Shown here piece by piece: positions 1 to 10,914 of a DNA stretch of 17,707 bases. Each line of letters opens with the position of its first letter. Position 1 is the first letter of the stretch. This DNA is from Entrophospora sp. SA101 (lineage: Eukaryota > Glomeromycota > Glomeromycetes > Entrophosporales > Entrophosporaceae), in contig CAUDNR010001200.1 of NCBI GenBank assembly GCA_958430865.1, forward strand, positions 1-17,707, written 5' to 3'. The notes below the pieces were generated by a model. It searched no databases. It was not told the DNA's origin and was given only the letters and a program-made list of their open reading frames with translations. A program made the translations under genes and the position numbers.

Positions 1-2287
1 GATGTTGATAAACTTATTGCTGAAGCTGCACGTATAGAAAATCTTGAAGATGGTGCAAGTGTTAATTTCAATAATCTAAGTAGATCTTATCCATCAACTG
101 ATGGCTCGCAGTCTTCATATATTCATAGTCGAGATGTCTCCTCACATCATCAAAGAAAAAGTTCTCTACAATTCAGAAGAAATCGATCTGTTTCTGATGT
201 AACTGGCTCATTTATTAGTAGTAATGATGATGTTGGGGGAGGGGAAATTTGTGAGGAACCTAGTCGTATAAGGTTTTCAGTTGATTTTGATAATAATAAT
301 AATGTTGGTGATCGTGATGATCGCAGGATTTCTTTTTTATGGGGACCACCAACTGTTGAAGAACAAAAAATAGCTTTTAAAAAACAGGTTATTGAACTTT
401 TTGTACGTCTATCTGAACTAAAATCATTTGTGTCACTTAATGAGACAGGTTTTTCAAAAATATTGAAGAAATATGAGAAAATTATTGGGTGTAAGTTAAA
501 GTCTCACTATTTAACAAGTGTTGTCAGTGAGGCTTATGCATTCAAGAGATCAATACGTCAAAAACTTGAGTCAGAAATTCTTAGGGTACAGGAAATCTAT
601 TCAAACTTCTATACAAATGCTGATAGAGATGTTGCCATCAATGAACTTAAAACTCATCTGAGAGAATTTATTGTTTGGGAAAGAAATACAATATGGAGAG
701 ATATCATTGGACTGGAAAGAAAGAGTCATGCTGTTAATATTAAAGCACCAGGGGATATAATTAAAACACCACCTGAAATATCAACACCTTTTGGAAATTT
801 GACTATAAATGATATATTTTGTAAAAATATGACTATACTGATAATTTGCATTGTAATTTTTCTTCTATTGCTAAATTTGCCAATTTTTAAACATGAGGAA
901 CAAAGGAACTGTTTTGCATTATTGGTATTTGCAAGTCTTTTGTGGTCTACGGAGGTTATGCCACTTTTTGTAACATCACTGCTAATTCCATTATTGGTGG
1001 TATGTTTACGTGTTCTACGTTCTGATGATGGGACACGTCTTGATGCACATTTAGCAACCAAACAAATCTTTGCTGCGATGTTTTCGCCAGTGATAATGTT
1101 GCTTTTAGGTGGATTTGCTATAGCAGGAGCATTGAGCAAATACCATATAGCAAAAATGATGGCAACATTGGTTTTATCAAAGGCTGGTACAAAACCCAGT
1201 TCTGTATTGTTGGCTAATATGTTTGTTGCAACATTTGCCAGTATGTGGATAAGTAATGTTGCAGCACCTGTTTTGTGCTTTTCATTGATACAACCTATTC
1301 TTAGGAATCTACCATCAAATGTATCATTTGGGCGTTGTTTGATTATTGGTATTGCATTAGCATCAAATGTAGGTGGTATGGCATCACCAATATCATCTCC
1401 TCAAAACATAATAGCAATTGAAAACATGCATCCTTCACCAACATGGATTCAATGGTTTGCTGTGGCAATACCCTTGTGCATAATTATAGATATTTTGATA
1501 TGGGCCTTGCTTCTTTGGAATTATAAGCCAACAAAAAGTCTAATAATTCTTCCAATAAGAACCTCCAGAGACCCATTAACTGGATCACAAATCTATGTGA
1601 TAGTAGTTACCATTATAACGATTGTTTTATGGTGTATTGAAAAGAAGTTGGAATTTTTTTTGGGTGATATGGGGATTATAGCAATAGTTCCATTGGTTTT
1701 ATTTTTTGGAACAGGAATTTTGACCAAAGAAGACTTCAATAATTTCTTGTGGACAGTGATTATACTTGCTATGGGTGGTATTGCACTTGGAAAGGCAGTG
1801 TATAGTTCAGGATTATTACACTTTATAGCTAAAAATATTCAGGCTATGGTTAATGATTTTGGAGTTTGGCAAGTTTTAGTGGTTTTCTCCATCCTGGTAC
1901 TTGTCTTTTCAACATTTATCAGTCACACTGTTGCTGCTCTTATCATTTTACCTATTGTTGCAGAAGTTGGTCGTCGATTAAGTGATTCACATCCAAATTT
2001 ATTAGTAATGGTAATTATTTTTTTTTTAAAAAAATATAATTTCACAATAATAATAATAACATCCTTTTATTACATTTAAACAGGGTTCGGCATTAACATG
2101 CTCATTATCAATGGGATTACCAGTATCAGGGTTTCCAAATATGAATGCGATTATGATGGAAGATGATATGGGTGTTCGATACTTGACTACATATGATTTC
2201 CTAAAATCTGGTGTACTAGGCTCTGTAATTGGATTATTTTCAGTAATCACAATTGGTTATGTATTAATGGTTTCTATAGGATTTTAA
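1..2287 (+). CDS. SPX-domain low-affinity phosphate transporter (Pho87/Pho90/Pho91 type), 5' partial
   Basis: This is the C-terminal 737 residues of an SPX plus SLC13/DASS-type phosphate transporter. The frame is open from base 1 to 2010. A GT-AG intron (2011-2083) follows, and exon 2 (2084-2287) ends in TAA. Residues about 113-165 are the end of the SPX domain, including SLNETGFSKILKKYEK, the helix that senses inositol pyrophosphate/phosphate status in this family. A polar linker rich in Ser, Asn and Asp precedes it. The membrane domain starts near residue 275. It contains family-like motifs WISNVAAP, ASNVGGMASPISSPQN, FISHTVAALI and, after splicing, GLPVSGFPNMNAI. Yeast relatives are about 880-900 aa, so roughly 150 N-terminal residues lie outside the window. 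Pho87/Pho90 act at the plasma membrane and Pho91 at the vacuole; I cannot tell which this is. Without splicing the frame would run into AT-rich intron and stop at 2079, losing the last conserved segment. Confidence 0.88.
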
Positions 2288-2340
2288 ATGAAATGAAAAA
2301 ATATTATACATAGAAATATAAATATATAGATACTATATTT

Positions 2341-2346
2341 AATAAA
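2341..2346 (+). terminator. possible polyadenylation signal of the SPX transporter gene
   Basis: An AATAAA hexamer lies 54 bases after the transporter stop codon, in AT-rich sequence. Position and sequence fit a polyadenylation signal, but such hexamers are common by chance at this base composition. Confidence 0.35.
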
Positions 2347-2363
2347 TTTATTTTTGTTAATAT

Positions 2364-2480
2364 TATATATATATATATATATGCACACACATTCACATTT
2401 ACATTTTACATTTTTACATTTATTTTACATTATATTTACATTTACATTTTCGTTTACATTTATTTACACTTACATTATAT
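2364..2480. repeat. TA microsatellite followed by an ACATTT-rich minisatellite
   Basis: A pure (TA)n run at 2364-2382 is followed, to about 2480, by many irregular copies of ACATT(T). Just beyond, TTTAATAATTAATT is repeated directly near 2487 and 2507. The rest of the 2288-2811 gap is AT-rich with no gene that I can support. Confidence 0.8.
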
Positions 2481-2811
2481 TTTTTATTTAATAATTAATT
2501 TATTTATTTAATAATTAATTCATTTATATTTAATAATATATATTATTAATTAGTTTTGGCAAATGAAAATGATCGTATAATAATTGAATATTGAGTCACA
2601 TGATACGACAGTCGTGTGTCCGCGTGAACATAATGCCGTATTTATTTATTTTTAAAATTCAACAAAGTCAAAAGGTCAAAATGAAAGAATAAGCTCAGCT
2701 TGAGTTTATATTTATTCAATCCCTCTACCTCTGCGTAGTACCACCAGTAATGATGACGTTTACGTGTAACATTGCTCCTTGATTGAATACTTTTTTTAAA
2801 AAAAAAATTTT

Positions 2812-4132
2812 TTCACCACCTTTTCCACCAGAACTTTAATCGAAATATTGAAATACGTAGAGGATAATGATTATAAAACATTGTATCCTTGCATTCTAAT
2901 CAATAAAAATTCGGCACAATAACATAATCACAGCTAAATGGAGAAATCCATTACATTCTGTCAATAGCAGCAAAATAATCAAATTGTTTATTACAGAAGA
3001 TAAGGGTTTTTTAGTGGAAAATGATATTTAATTGAGATTTAAATTATTGGAAAAACAACCACCAATGTGCGATTATGCTAAATTTGCTACTGAATTAGAT
3101 TTATCATATTTGTTAAATAACATTGATCATTTGGTAATAACTAACAAAGCCTGTTGTCTCGAAGAGAGATTAGCGAATTTTATTTTAGAACATTAGAAAA
3201 CTTAAAATAGCTGATAAAAAATTGCGAATGGTAAATTTCTTGATAAATTTGCAAAAATATTCAGCATTTGAAATGTATAAATGTACTTTACTTGATGATT
3301 TATTATGTGGTTCTTGATAAGCAACAACAGCATGTTTCATGTGAATTTAGTCTAGCTGAATTAATTAAAACACAAAAACAGATTAAAAAACTAGTTGTTG
3401 AGTCATAATTTTGTCAATTAATTTCAGAAACTCGGCATCAAAACATTCAGAGTCAATAATTGATTATGAAAGTTATGGGGGAAATGAGTTATATTGCCTA
3501 ATACGAACTTTTAAAAACTTAGAAACATTAAATTAACCGTTTATGATGACCATAGTGATGATGATGTGTATATAATCAGGCTATTTCCATTCATTGATTT
3601 ACAATCAATCTTACCTCCAAACATTCAAGAATTTTATTTGAATGTTTATTGCTGGCCATTTTTATTAGACTTGGCTGATCCATGAAAATCAATGGAGAAA
3701 ACCTTAGGAAATTAACAATTTGTAATGGATGGATCAAGTGACGAATAATATTTGGGAGCAGTGATGCAATCAATTGGGCAATATTGTTTTACAAGAATGG
3801 ATTGGGTACACAATTAATTGAATTGTTTGATAATTGTATCAATTTAAAAAGTCTTGGATTTATCAAGTCTTTTAGAGATGAGACAATAGATGGAAATAAA
3901 GTGTTTTTTGCAATATTAAATCAATCTTCACCAAGAAAATTAAATGCCATACATTTGAAATGTGAGTTTGTTATTACTGATGATAATAATTGAAAAGGAC
4001 CCAGACCTTTTAATCTAATATTTACTAGATGTATTAAGTAAATATCGAGATCTGGGATTTTTAAATATAAATAATTATAAAGTTATCAGTTTTAATTGTG
4101 AGAAACGATTTTATTGCATTATCTTTTCTTAA
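2812..4132 (+). pseudogene. decayed F-box / leucine-rich-repeat protein gene
   Basis: No single frame is open, but successive pieces on the + strand read as one degenerate F-box/LRR protein. PPFPPEL (2816-2836) passes into LIEILKYVEDNDYKTLYPC (from 2836), which looks like the F-box helix region. TAKWRNPLHSVNSSKII (from 2930), DLSYLLNNIDHL, SLAELIKTQKQIKKLVVES (about 3350-3405) and LPPNIQEFYLNVY (from 3611) follow. Next is LIELFDNCINLKSLGFI in the open stretch 3784-3993, and finally LLDVLSKYRDLGFLNINNYK ending at TAA 4130-4132. Frames alternate between 1 and 2, with several internal stops. The order matches the large F-box families I recall from Glomeromycotina, where such proteins are putative SCF substrate receptors. 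Conserved spacing with many frame breaks indicates an old pseudogene rather than introns, since the breaks mostly lack GT-AG boundaries. Confidence 0.6.
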
Positions 4133-5665
4133 AAATATGTATGTTGTCAATACACTCCTTCTTTCCTTCTTTTTTTTCTTATTTATTATTTTAATTAAAC
4201 ACGAAAACACAGGTATTTTTGTCATTTGTCAATTATTTTTTTTGTGCATGTTTGTTTACTTGTCGTTCGTTCGCTCTTTCTTTGTTTTTCCTCTCCTATT
4301 ACTATCCTGTCTTTATTTCGAATTGTCACCGGATTTATAAATAATAATAACAATAAACAAAATTTTAAAAAACAAAAATCTAATCGTCGTGTATATGTGC
4401 GTGCATTCACTCATTCATTCATTAATTGATATGTTTATCCACACAAATAAAATCTAGTTTTTTTTTTTAAATAGAAGTGAACGAAATCACAATAATAAAT
4501 TTAAAAATAGTTTACATCCGAGTAATCCCGGCATATATTGTATGAATTTGTTTATGGTTTATTGAGAAGCAAAAACTTTTCTAACTGGAGACGGAATTTC
4601 GTTAACTGTCTGTTAAAAAAAAAAAAAAAAAAAAAGTGGTGTGTGAGAAGAATGTTTGGTTGTACACATAAATATAAATGTAATAATACTAATACAATTT
4701 AACAAATGCGGAATATATCAAAAAGATCTACAAGAAAATATTTTCCTTATTATTATTATTATAGTAATTTTGGTCAATTGTAAAAAAAAGTCATCATCAT
4801 TATCGTATGATTTTAATAAAAGAGATATTTGAGGACAAAATTCAATAATTTTCAAACGTCCCAAGTTTTCTTTTGGAATGGAGAAAAGTTGAGATTATTA
4901 TGACGAAACAAACGCAATAAAAAAGTTTAGCGAGAGAAAAGTAAAACCATCCACTTTTGTATAAGTTTTTTATTGTTATATTAATCGTGTGTTAATATAA
5001 AAAATAAGTAAATAAATAAAATATAATGCAACCCAGGTTAAATAAATTTCGGCAATTTACGGAGCTGTATAATAAAAGTCATGTCTTAGTAGTCGTTTTT
5101 ATCAATTTAAATTAAAATTAAACAATAATTTCTATTATTTATATTAATTATTATTTATTTTTAATCAAAAAAAAAAAAATTTTTTTTTATTGAGCCACTT
5201 TATTTTAAAAGTTATTTAAACTCTTGAAAAATTTTTTTTTTCAAGAAATTGTTTTTAAAAAAAATTGTTTGATTTTTTTTTTTTCATCATCATATTACTA
5301 TATTACTATTCTCCATATATATACTCTACTATTCTCCCATTTTATATAATAAATCACCATCATCACATCATCATCAATCATCTCTTTATTTATATGTTTC
5401 GTAAAAATAGAATAAAAGTTAAAGAATTAACAACAACACCAACACTGATAGTAATAATACCAAGACGGCAAACACCGTCTTCATCTGACAATAATATCAA
5501 AGTATTAAAAGTTTATCCACACTCTCACAAAATCAACATTGACATCATCAAATTAATAACCCATTATATAAATTGTACAAAAATTTTTTTGCTAAAAAAT
5601 TATTCATAGCAACACACATACACAACACACAAAATCTTTAAATTTTCTTCAAAAAAAAAAAAAAA
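4133..5665. other. gene-free AT-rich stretch, upstream region of the mitochondrial carrier
   Basis: I see no supported gene here. The stretch holds long homopolymers (21 A at 4615-4635 and poly-T near 5266-5284), pyrimidine-rich tracts and CAT/ATC-rich sequence shortly before the carrier gene, as expected of a promoter and 5' leader. A small inverted repeat (AAGACGG at 5462-5468, CCGTCTT at 5475-5481) lies about 190 bases before the carrier start. Open frames of up to 114 codons are low-complexity and unlike any protein I recognise. Confidence 0.6.
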
Positions 5666-7047
5666 ATGTCCTCAATGAATATAAAAAAAAACAATTCTCT
5701 TTCTTCCGCTCCACCACTTAAAACCCTTGCACCACAGAAAAATATTTCTCAACTTGAAAATTTTGCTTTAAGTGCTTTGGCTCCTAGCATGGCTGTTATT
5801 TTTACTTTACCTTTTGACACTGTTAAAGTTAGGATGCAACTTCAAGGTGAAGTCAAATTTATGAAAGATTCTGCTGGTAAAACCGTTCGCGTTTCTGCTG
5901 ACAAGGTAACTAACCGGCTGGCTGGCTGACTGGCTAATTAATTAATTATATATATATAGTGATTATTCTAATGATTTATTATTTGTTATTAGGTTTATAA
6001 AAATAGTTTTGATTGTCTTTGGAAAACTTTTAAATATGAGGGAATTCGTGGTCTTGAAAAAGGTCTGGCCCCATCGATTCTAAAAGAAAGTTCTAAAAAT
6101 GTCTTTCGTTTGGTATGTACAATCGATCGATCGATCGATCAATAATTTATGTACATTTATATTCTAGTCTGTTAACTAACCACAAATATTCTTATATACA
6201 AATAGGGACTTTATGATCCAATACTGACAATGATGCATCCAAGAGATAATGATAATGATAATAAATTAAATATTTCTACAGCTCCAGCTTGGAAAAGAAT
6301 GTTTGCGGGTGGAATATGTGGTGCATTGGGCGCTGTGTCAGCAAATCCTTTTGAATTGGTGAAAACAAGACTGCAAAGTTCTGCTGCTGGCGAAATTGCT
6401 GTTGGTAATCAGTTCAAGTACACGTCGGTAACTTCTGCTCTAGGAAATATCGTTAGACAAGAAGGTGGTCTGCAAGGTCTTTATCGTGGATCCACTATTT
6501 CCATATACAGGGGAATATTAGGGAGTGCAGCAAATCTCTCTTCTTACACAATGCTAAAGGATTATTCAATTCGTGAAGGTTATAAAGATGGCGTGCCATT
6601 GGATATCGGATGTAGTCTTATCAGTGCTCTCATAAGTGTCGTATTCATGAACCCATTAGACGTTGTGTAAGCAATTAATTATTATCTTATTATAATGAGA
6701 TTTATCATATAAATTTATTTACGTATGTATTAGTATGCTAATGTAATCAATATTCCATAAATTATAGGAGAACAAGATTATATAATGCAAAATCAACAAC
6801 ATTATCCAACGAATCAATGATGTCATCAATTGCTAATATTGTAAAGAATGAGGGTTGGAGAGCTTTGTATCGTGGATTTGGTACACATTTCATGAGAATT
6901 GGACCACATTTCTGTCTCACTTTTGTATTTTTAGAAGAGTTGAAAAGAGGTGTAAAAAAGGTTCATCATAATGAGTACCAACGTAAATTACAACAATATC
7001 AACGTGAAGAATTATTCAGATCAAAAGCAGATCATCTTCAAGTATAA
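5666..7047 (+). CDS. OAC1: mitochondrial carrier, Oac1 / SLC25A34-35-like (oxaloacetate/organic-acid or sulfate transporter)
   Basis: Four exons (5666-5905, 5993-6112, 6206-6666, 6768-7047) join at GT-AG introns of 87, 93 and 101 bp into 366 codons plus stop. The protein has the threefold carrier repeat. Signature motifs are PFDTVKVRMQLQGE (residues 49-62), NPFELVKTRLQ (167-177) and NPLDVVRTRL (269-278), each near a TM helix that starts a repeat. Between them lie the matrix-helix motifs YEGIRGLEKGL, QEGGLQGLYRG and NEGWRALYRG. The QLQGE extension after signature 1 and the C-terminal RIGPHFCLTFVFLEEL resemble yeast Oac1 and animal SLC25A34/35, which act in the inner mitochondrial membrane. A yeast Oac1 imports oxaloacetate and sulfate; the substrate here is inferred. 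The start follows a poly-A stretch, and a second in-frame ATG lies three codons in. The basic Ser/Lys/Asn-rich N-terminal 30 residues are longer than in most carriers. The tail after residue 330 is charged and Gln-rich. Confidence 0.85.
6122..6140. repeat. ATCG microsatellite inside carrier intron 2
   Basis: Four full ATCG units plus a partial one sit just after the GTATGT donor of the second intron. The first intron likewise begins with repeated GGCT units near 5917-5935. Neither disturbs the splice sites. Confidence 0.8.
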
Positions 7048-7345
7048 CACTTGATAATAAATAACATTTAGAAAAAAACACTTTTTAAACATTTATTATG
7101 ATTTTTAATTATGATTTTTTTTTTTATTATTCCTTATTATGACAAAAAAATTTTTTCTTGTAAATTTTTTAATTTTATAAAATAATCTTACTATATCCGT
7201 CTTTTACTACTTCACTAATTATTTCATTTAATTACTTCATTTTATTGTACAAAAAAATTTTCGACAACAAAAATTAGAATTTTTGTAATATGTGAATTTT
7301 TCTTAGAATTAATAATATAATATAAGCTTTTAATTTGTAAATTAT

Positions 7346-7351
7346 AATAAA
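7346..7351 (+). terminator. possible polyadenylation signal of the carrier gene
   Basis: AATAAA lies about 300 bases after the carrier stop and is followed by a T-rich tract. An alternative AATAAA lies only about 10 bases after the stop. Both are weak calls in such AT-rich DNA. Confidence 0.3.
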
Positions 7352-10300
7352 GTTTTTTTTTTTATTAAAAAAAATTTTTTTTGCCATCGTGTCACAACAC
7401 GTTTCAAATTTTTTTACCACGAAAAAAAAATCAATCTAACCACATGCATTAAAAAATATTCATCATCATACATTATTAGCCACAATAATCTGAGTAACCG
7501 AGTGGCTCGGGTAATATGGTAATATTAACTGTTTATGACTCATAACTGAACTGTTCATTATCATGTGGATGGAAAACTTTAACTTAAACCTTTACAGTTA
7601 GGCTACACCATCACCAATACAAACATGATTAAATTAGTTTTTATATATACATACAATAATTTTATTATTAATATATCCAGCCGGTTTTTGCCGTGAGATT
7701 TAGAGATCCTTTCCTTTTTAAATACTGGTAAATACTTAACCTGGTTACATGGCCCGTGTAACAAATTTTCTTTATAAGATGATGATGATGATGATGATGA
7801 TGATATGATGATGACAATGCCGACTAGCTGATTTTGGATAATAATGAATCGTATCTGGTGCGTTCTGGCAAATTTGATTTTGATAATTGGTACTAACAGA
7901 TATTGGTTGAAACTACTATTTTTTATTTTATTTTAATATGGGAATTCATTCATTGAATCGGAATAATGGTTTTTTATACTTGTACATATATACTATAAAG
8001 CTGAAATAAACAAATGATCATCTTGGTGAAAAATGGAATGTGAAGGTTTATTGAAAACTCGCGACAGTTTTGCTCAAGCATTAATATTCTTTTGAAGGCG
8101 ATTGATGATGTTTATGAAATGATAAATATTAGTAATTATATATAATAAATATGTATCATCACTGTTATTTTATTATAACTATTAAAATGGTAAACGCTGA
8201 TTGCAAAAATATTGACGTTGCAAATATCATTTGGTTTCCTTTTGCTAAAAGGACAATAAACTAATTATTTGATGATATAATACCTTTATATCTTGTTATA
8301 ATATCCTTTTCATTACTAAATCTTTCTTCAAAGATAAATATTGGATATATCCCCAATAGATGTGTTATTGGATATATTCAAATTTAAAACATATTGCTAC
8401 GACTCTACGGAAATACTTAATCCACAAATTGTTTTTGCAGTCTTGGAAGCAAGTAATTGAACTGATTGATAATGTGATTATATATATTAATATAGTTTGT
8501 TATAATTAATAAATTCTTATTAATTAAATTAAGAACCCTATTTTATTTATACAGCCTGTATGGTGTACAACAACCACCGTGTTATGTTTTCTTTAATAAA
8601 AACAAATTAAAAAATAATAAGATATTTTTACCTTAAATAATAATTGTGTTTGTTTATATTCTTCTATAAAAATAAATAATTAACGATTTGACAAAATTAT
8701 TCATTTATTTCCATATATTTTCAAAAATGATATAATATTTTTACTTCTGCTTCATTTGCAAAATTAATGAAACTTTTTTCCTTACAGCTTTTTTGAACCG
8801 TTGCTCAGAAATTTCTCTCGTTATTCGTCTGCATTTTATAATTGGTTTTCATAATATCTATTTCTTCTTACCTCAACTCTTAATAACAAAATGTTTATTA
8901 GTTGGTATTAAAAAATACTTACAATTTCAATGCGTTCTACAATGATCTCAACTTGAAATAGAATTAAATAGAAGAAGCCTTTGAGAAAAGAATAATAGAT
9001 ATTAAGAAAACTGCCTATGATACTGTTAATAATAATTTTTTAATGAATATTAGAATGCATAGCAAATGATCTTATAAAAAACAGACGTTGTACTCGGAAA
9101 CTTCGAACCATGAAAGCTCGACTTCAGACCATTTCACTAAAGATTCTTCTTAGTAAAGCAAAAATATATTTTTCTTACTATCACTCATTTACTCATCCAC
9201 TCACATTAATTCATAGACTTTGAAATCTAACCAACAAATTTTTGATACTATAATAAAAGTCACAAAAGTATTCTTTATTTCATTAAATCTTGGAATCATT
9301 TTCAATCAATAGTAATGATTTTTTAGATCATGAAATCAAGGAATGAATTTATCAGATGCGTAAAAGATTATGAAATGAATCGGAATTTATGACTATGAAA
9401 GAAGATGATGTGATAAATGATACTGTAGAAAAATTAAAAATAATAATAGTCGTTTTAAAATTCCATTTTTTTTATTTTCTAAATTTCTGTTATATGAATG
9501 TGAATATAGATAGTGTAATTACAGGAGAAATAATTTTGGTCGCCATAAGTTCGTAAATATGATGGCATCAAATCGTATAGTGTAATCAATATCAAATACA
9601 AATTTTGTGATGAAAACACACCTTTAAAGACATTAAGCTATTGTCAATTAATAAATGTTTTACTTTTTGACAGTGAAAACAAATTTTTCTTTTAATATTT
9701 GGTGGGAACGAATGGTTTATAAAGAACAATTTTATTTTAAAAGAAGCTTTATATATCAAATTATGTTTATCATGTATATTTTTACTTAATGTTGGCATTC
9801 TTTTAACAATATTGCTTAAAAGGCCTTAATAAGTAGTTGAGAATATAGGCTTTCATATAATAATAAGTACAACTTTATGTTGATTAGAAAAATTAAAGAT
9901 GTGTTCCAAGATTGTTATTATGAATAACCTAATCACTATTGAGTACCAAGAATTACAATTATTTACATACGATTACGATAGATTGTATTTTCGAAGCCAA
10001 CTATGTATAGTAATAGTTCTTCTTAAGATGATATTACATCTTTTTAAGAATTCCCAGTGTTTATGTACCATATTATTGATTGCAAACTACAATTGTCAAA
10101 AATAATTACCAGCAATAATAATAATATTCCTCAATTTACGGCCAATTAAAAAAATTTTATTTTATTGATCAAGATCCCTAATAAGCAAGCATGGAATTAT
10201 TTCTGTAAATACCATATCCTGACTTCTCTAACACGACACAGATAATCATAAAATAATTATATGTATATTAAATTTAAATTGTAAATTCGTATATTTCCAA

Positions 10301-10720
10301 ATTACTCAAAATCACAATTACCAGTACATTTTACATCAAATTTATAAAAATCTAATGTAATGCTGCTGTCAAACAATCTTTCATAAACATGAAAAGTTTT
10401 ATTTGTTTTTTTCTTCCTTCCATGATTGTGAACATATCTCAATATCTCTCCTCAAACTTAAATTTTCTTCATTTAAATTTGCAGATCATTCAGGGAACAA
10501 ACCAATTTGTGCTTGCATGTATGACCAAGGTAACCTTTATCAACAGCCAGTCCATAGATGAGCACACATATATCATAGTGTTTAAAAAGAAAATGCCAAA
10601 AGAATATTTTTGTTTTCTTTTAAAATTTATCACACGTAAAATCATTGTTATACAAGTGGATAGCCAATAAAATTTAAGAAAATTATATATAGGTAAATAT
10701 CAAGTGAAAGTATTTTAAAT
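7352..10720. other. long stretch without a supportable gene
   Basis: I read both strands and found no domain, tRNA or credible spliced gene. Open frames at 9592-9798 (minus), 9899-10105 (plus) and 10389-10670 (plus) encode compositionally random peptides and lack family motifs. Isolated splice-like signals occur (acceptor near 8787 on plus, donor-like GTAAGT near 8923 on minus) but do not connect exons. Small inverted repeats such as GTTACA/TGTAAC (7744-7762) are present. The stretch may be old, decayed mobile DNA or simple intergenic sequence. Confidence 0.5.
7778..7804. repeat. GAT trinucleotide microsatellite
   Basis: Nine uninterrupted GAT units, followed after a short break by further ATGATGATGA. 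It lies outside any gene I can support. Confidence 0.9.
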
Positions 10721-10721
10721 A

Positions 10722-10747
10722 CACATGTAAACTCGATAAGTCGGACA
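10722..10747 (+). repeat. left terminal inverted repeat of the pogo-like element
   Basis: These 26 bases match the reverse complement of 13434-13459 exactly. Similarity stops abruptly at 10748. TA immediately precedes the repeat. Confidence 0.93.
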
Positions 10748-10914
10748 TGGTGGGGAGGACTCATCTGTCCGACTTATCAAATTTCATAATTTTTTTTTAT
10801 TTATATATATGTAATAAGTGATACAAACTCTTTATAAAAATGATATACTAAAATATTATGAAATAACATATACATAGAATTATTTTTTGTAAAAACTTTC
10901 CAAGGTAAGTTGTT

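Noticed and set aside
726..1139. Minus-strand open frame of 137 codons
   Set aside because: It lies antisense to the well-supported membrane domain of the SPX transporter and has no family features.
2026..2250. Minus-strand open frame across the transporter intron and last exon
   Set aside because: Antisense shadow; the plus strand gives the conserved GLPVSGFPNMNAI segment after splicing.
4098..4429. Overlapping open frames on both strands, one strongly hydrophobic
   Set aside because: The hydrophobicity comes from T-rich low-complexity DNA, and the frames overlap each other on opposite strands without recognisable domains.
5265..5609. 114-codon plus-strand open frame before the carrier
   Set aside because: It is translated poly-T and CAT-rich leader sequence, without domain features. 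It is more likely 5' leader or promoter DNA, although an upstream open reading frame cannot be excluded.
7488..7570. tRNA-like D-arm string (GAGTAACCGAGTGGCTCGGG)
   Set aside because: No matching T-loop (GGTTCGA type), anticodon arm or acceptor stem could be paired downstream.
8341..8460. Short protein-like stretch (LDISPIDVLLDIFKFK...FAVLEASN), possible BTB or F-box relic
   Set aside because: Only 39 codons, bounded by stops, with no neighbouring pieces in any frame to confirm a family.
8740..8930. Possible small spliced gene from acceptor- and donor-like signals on both strands
   Set aside because: The splice-like signals do not connect open segments in consistent phase, and the encoded peptides show no motif.
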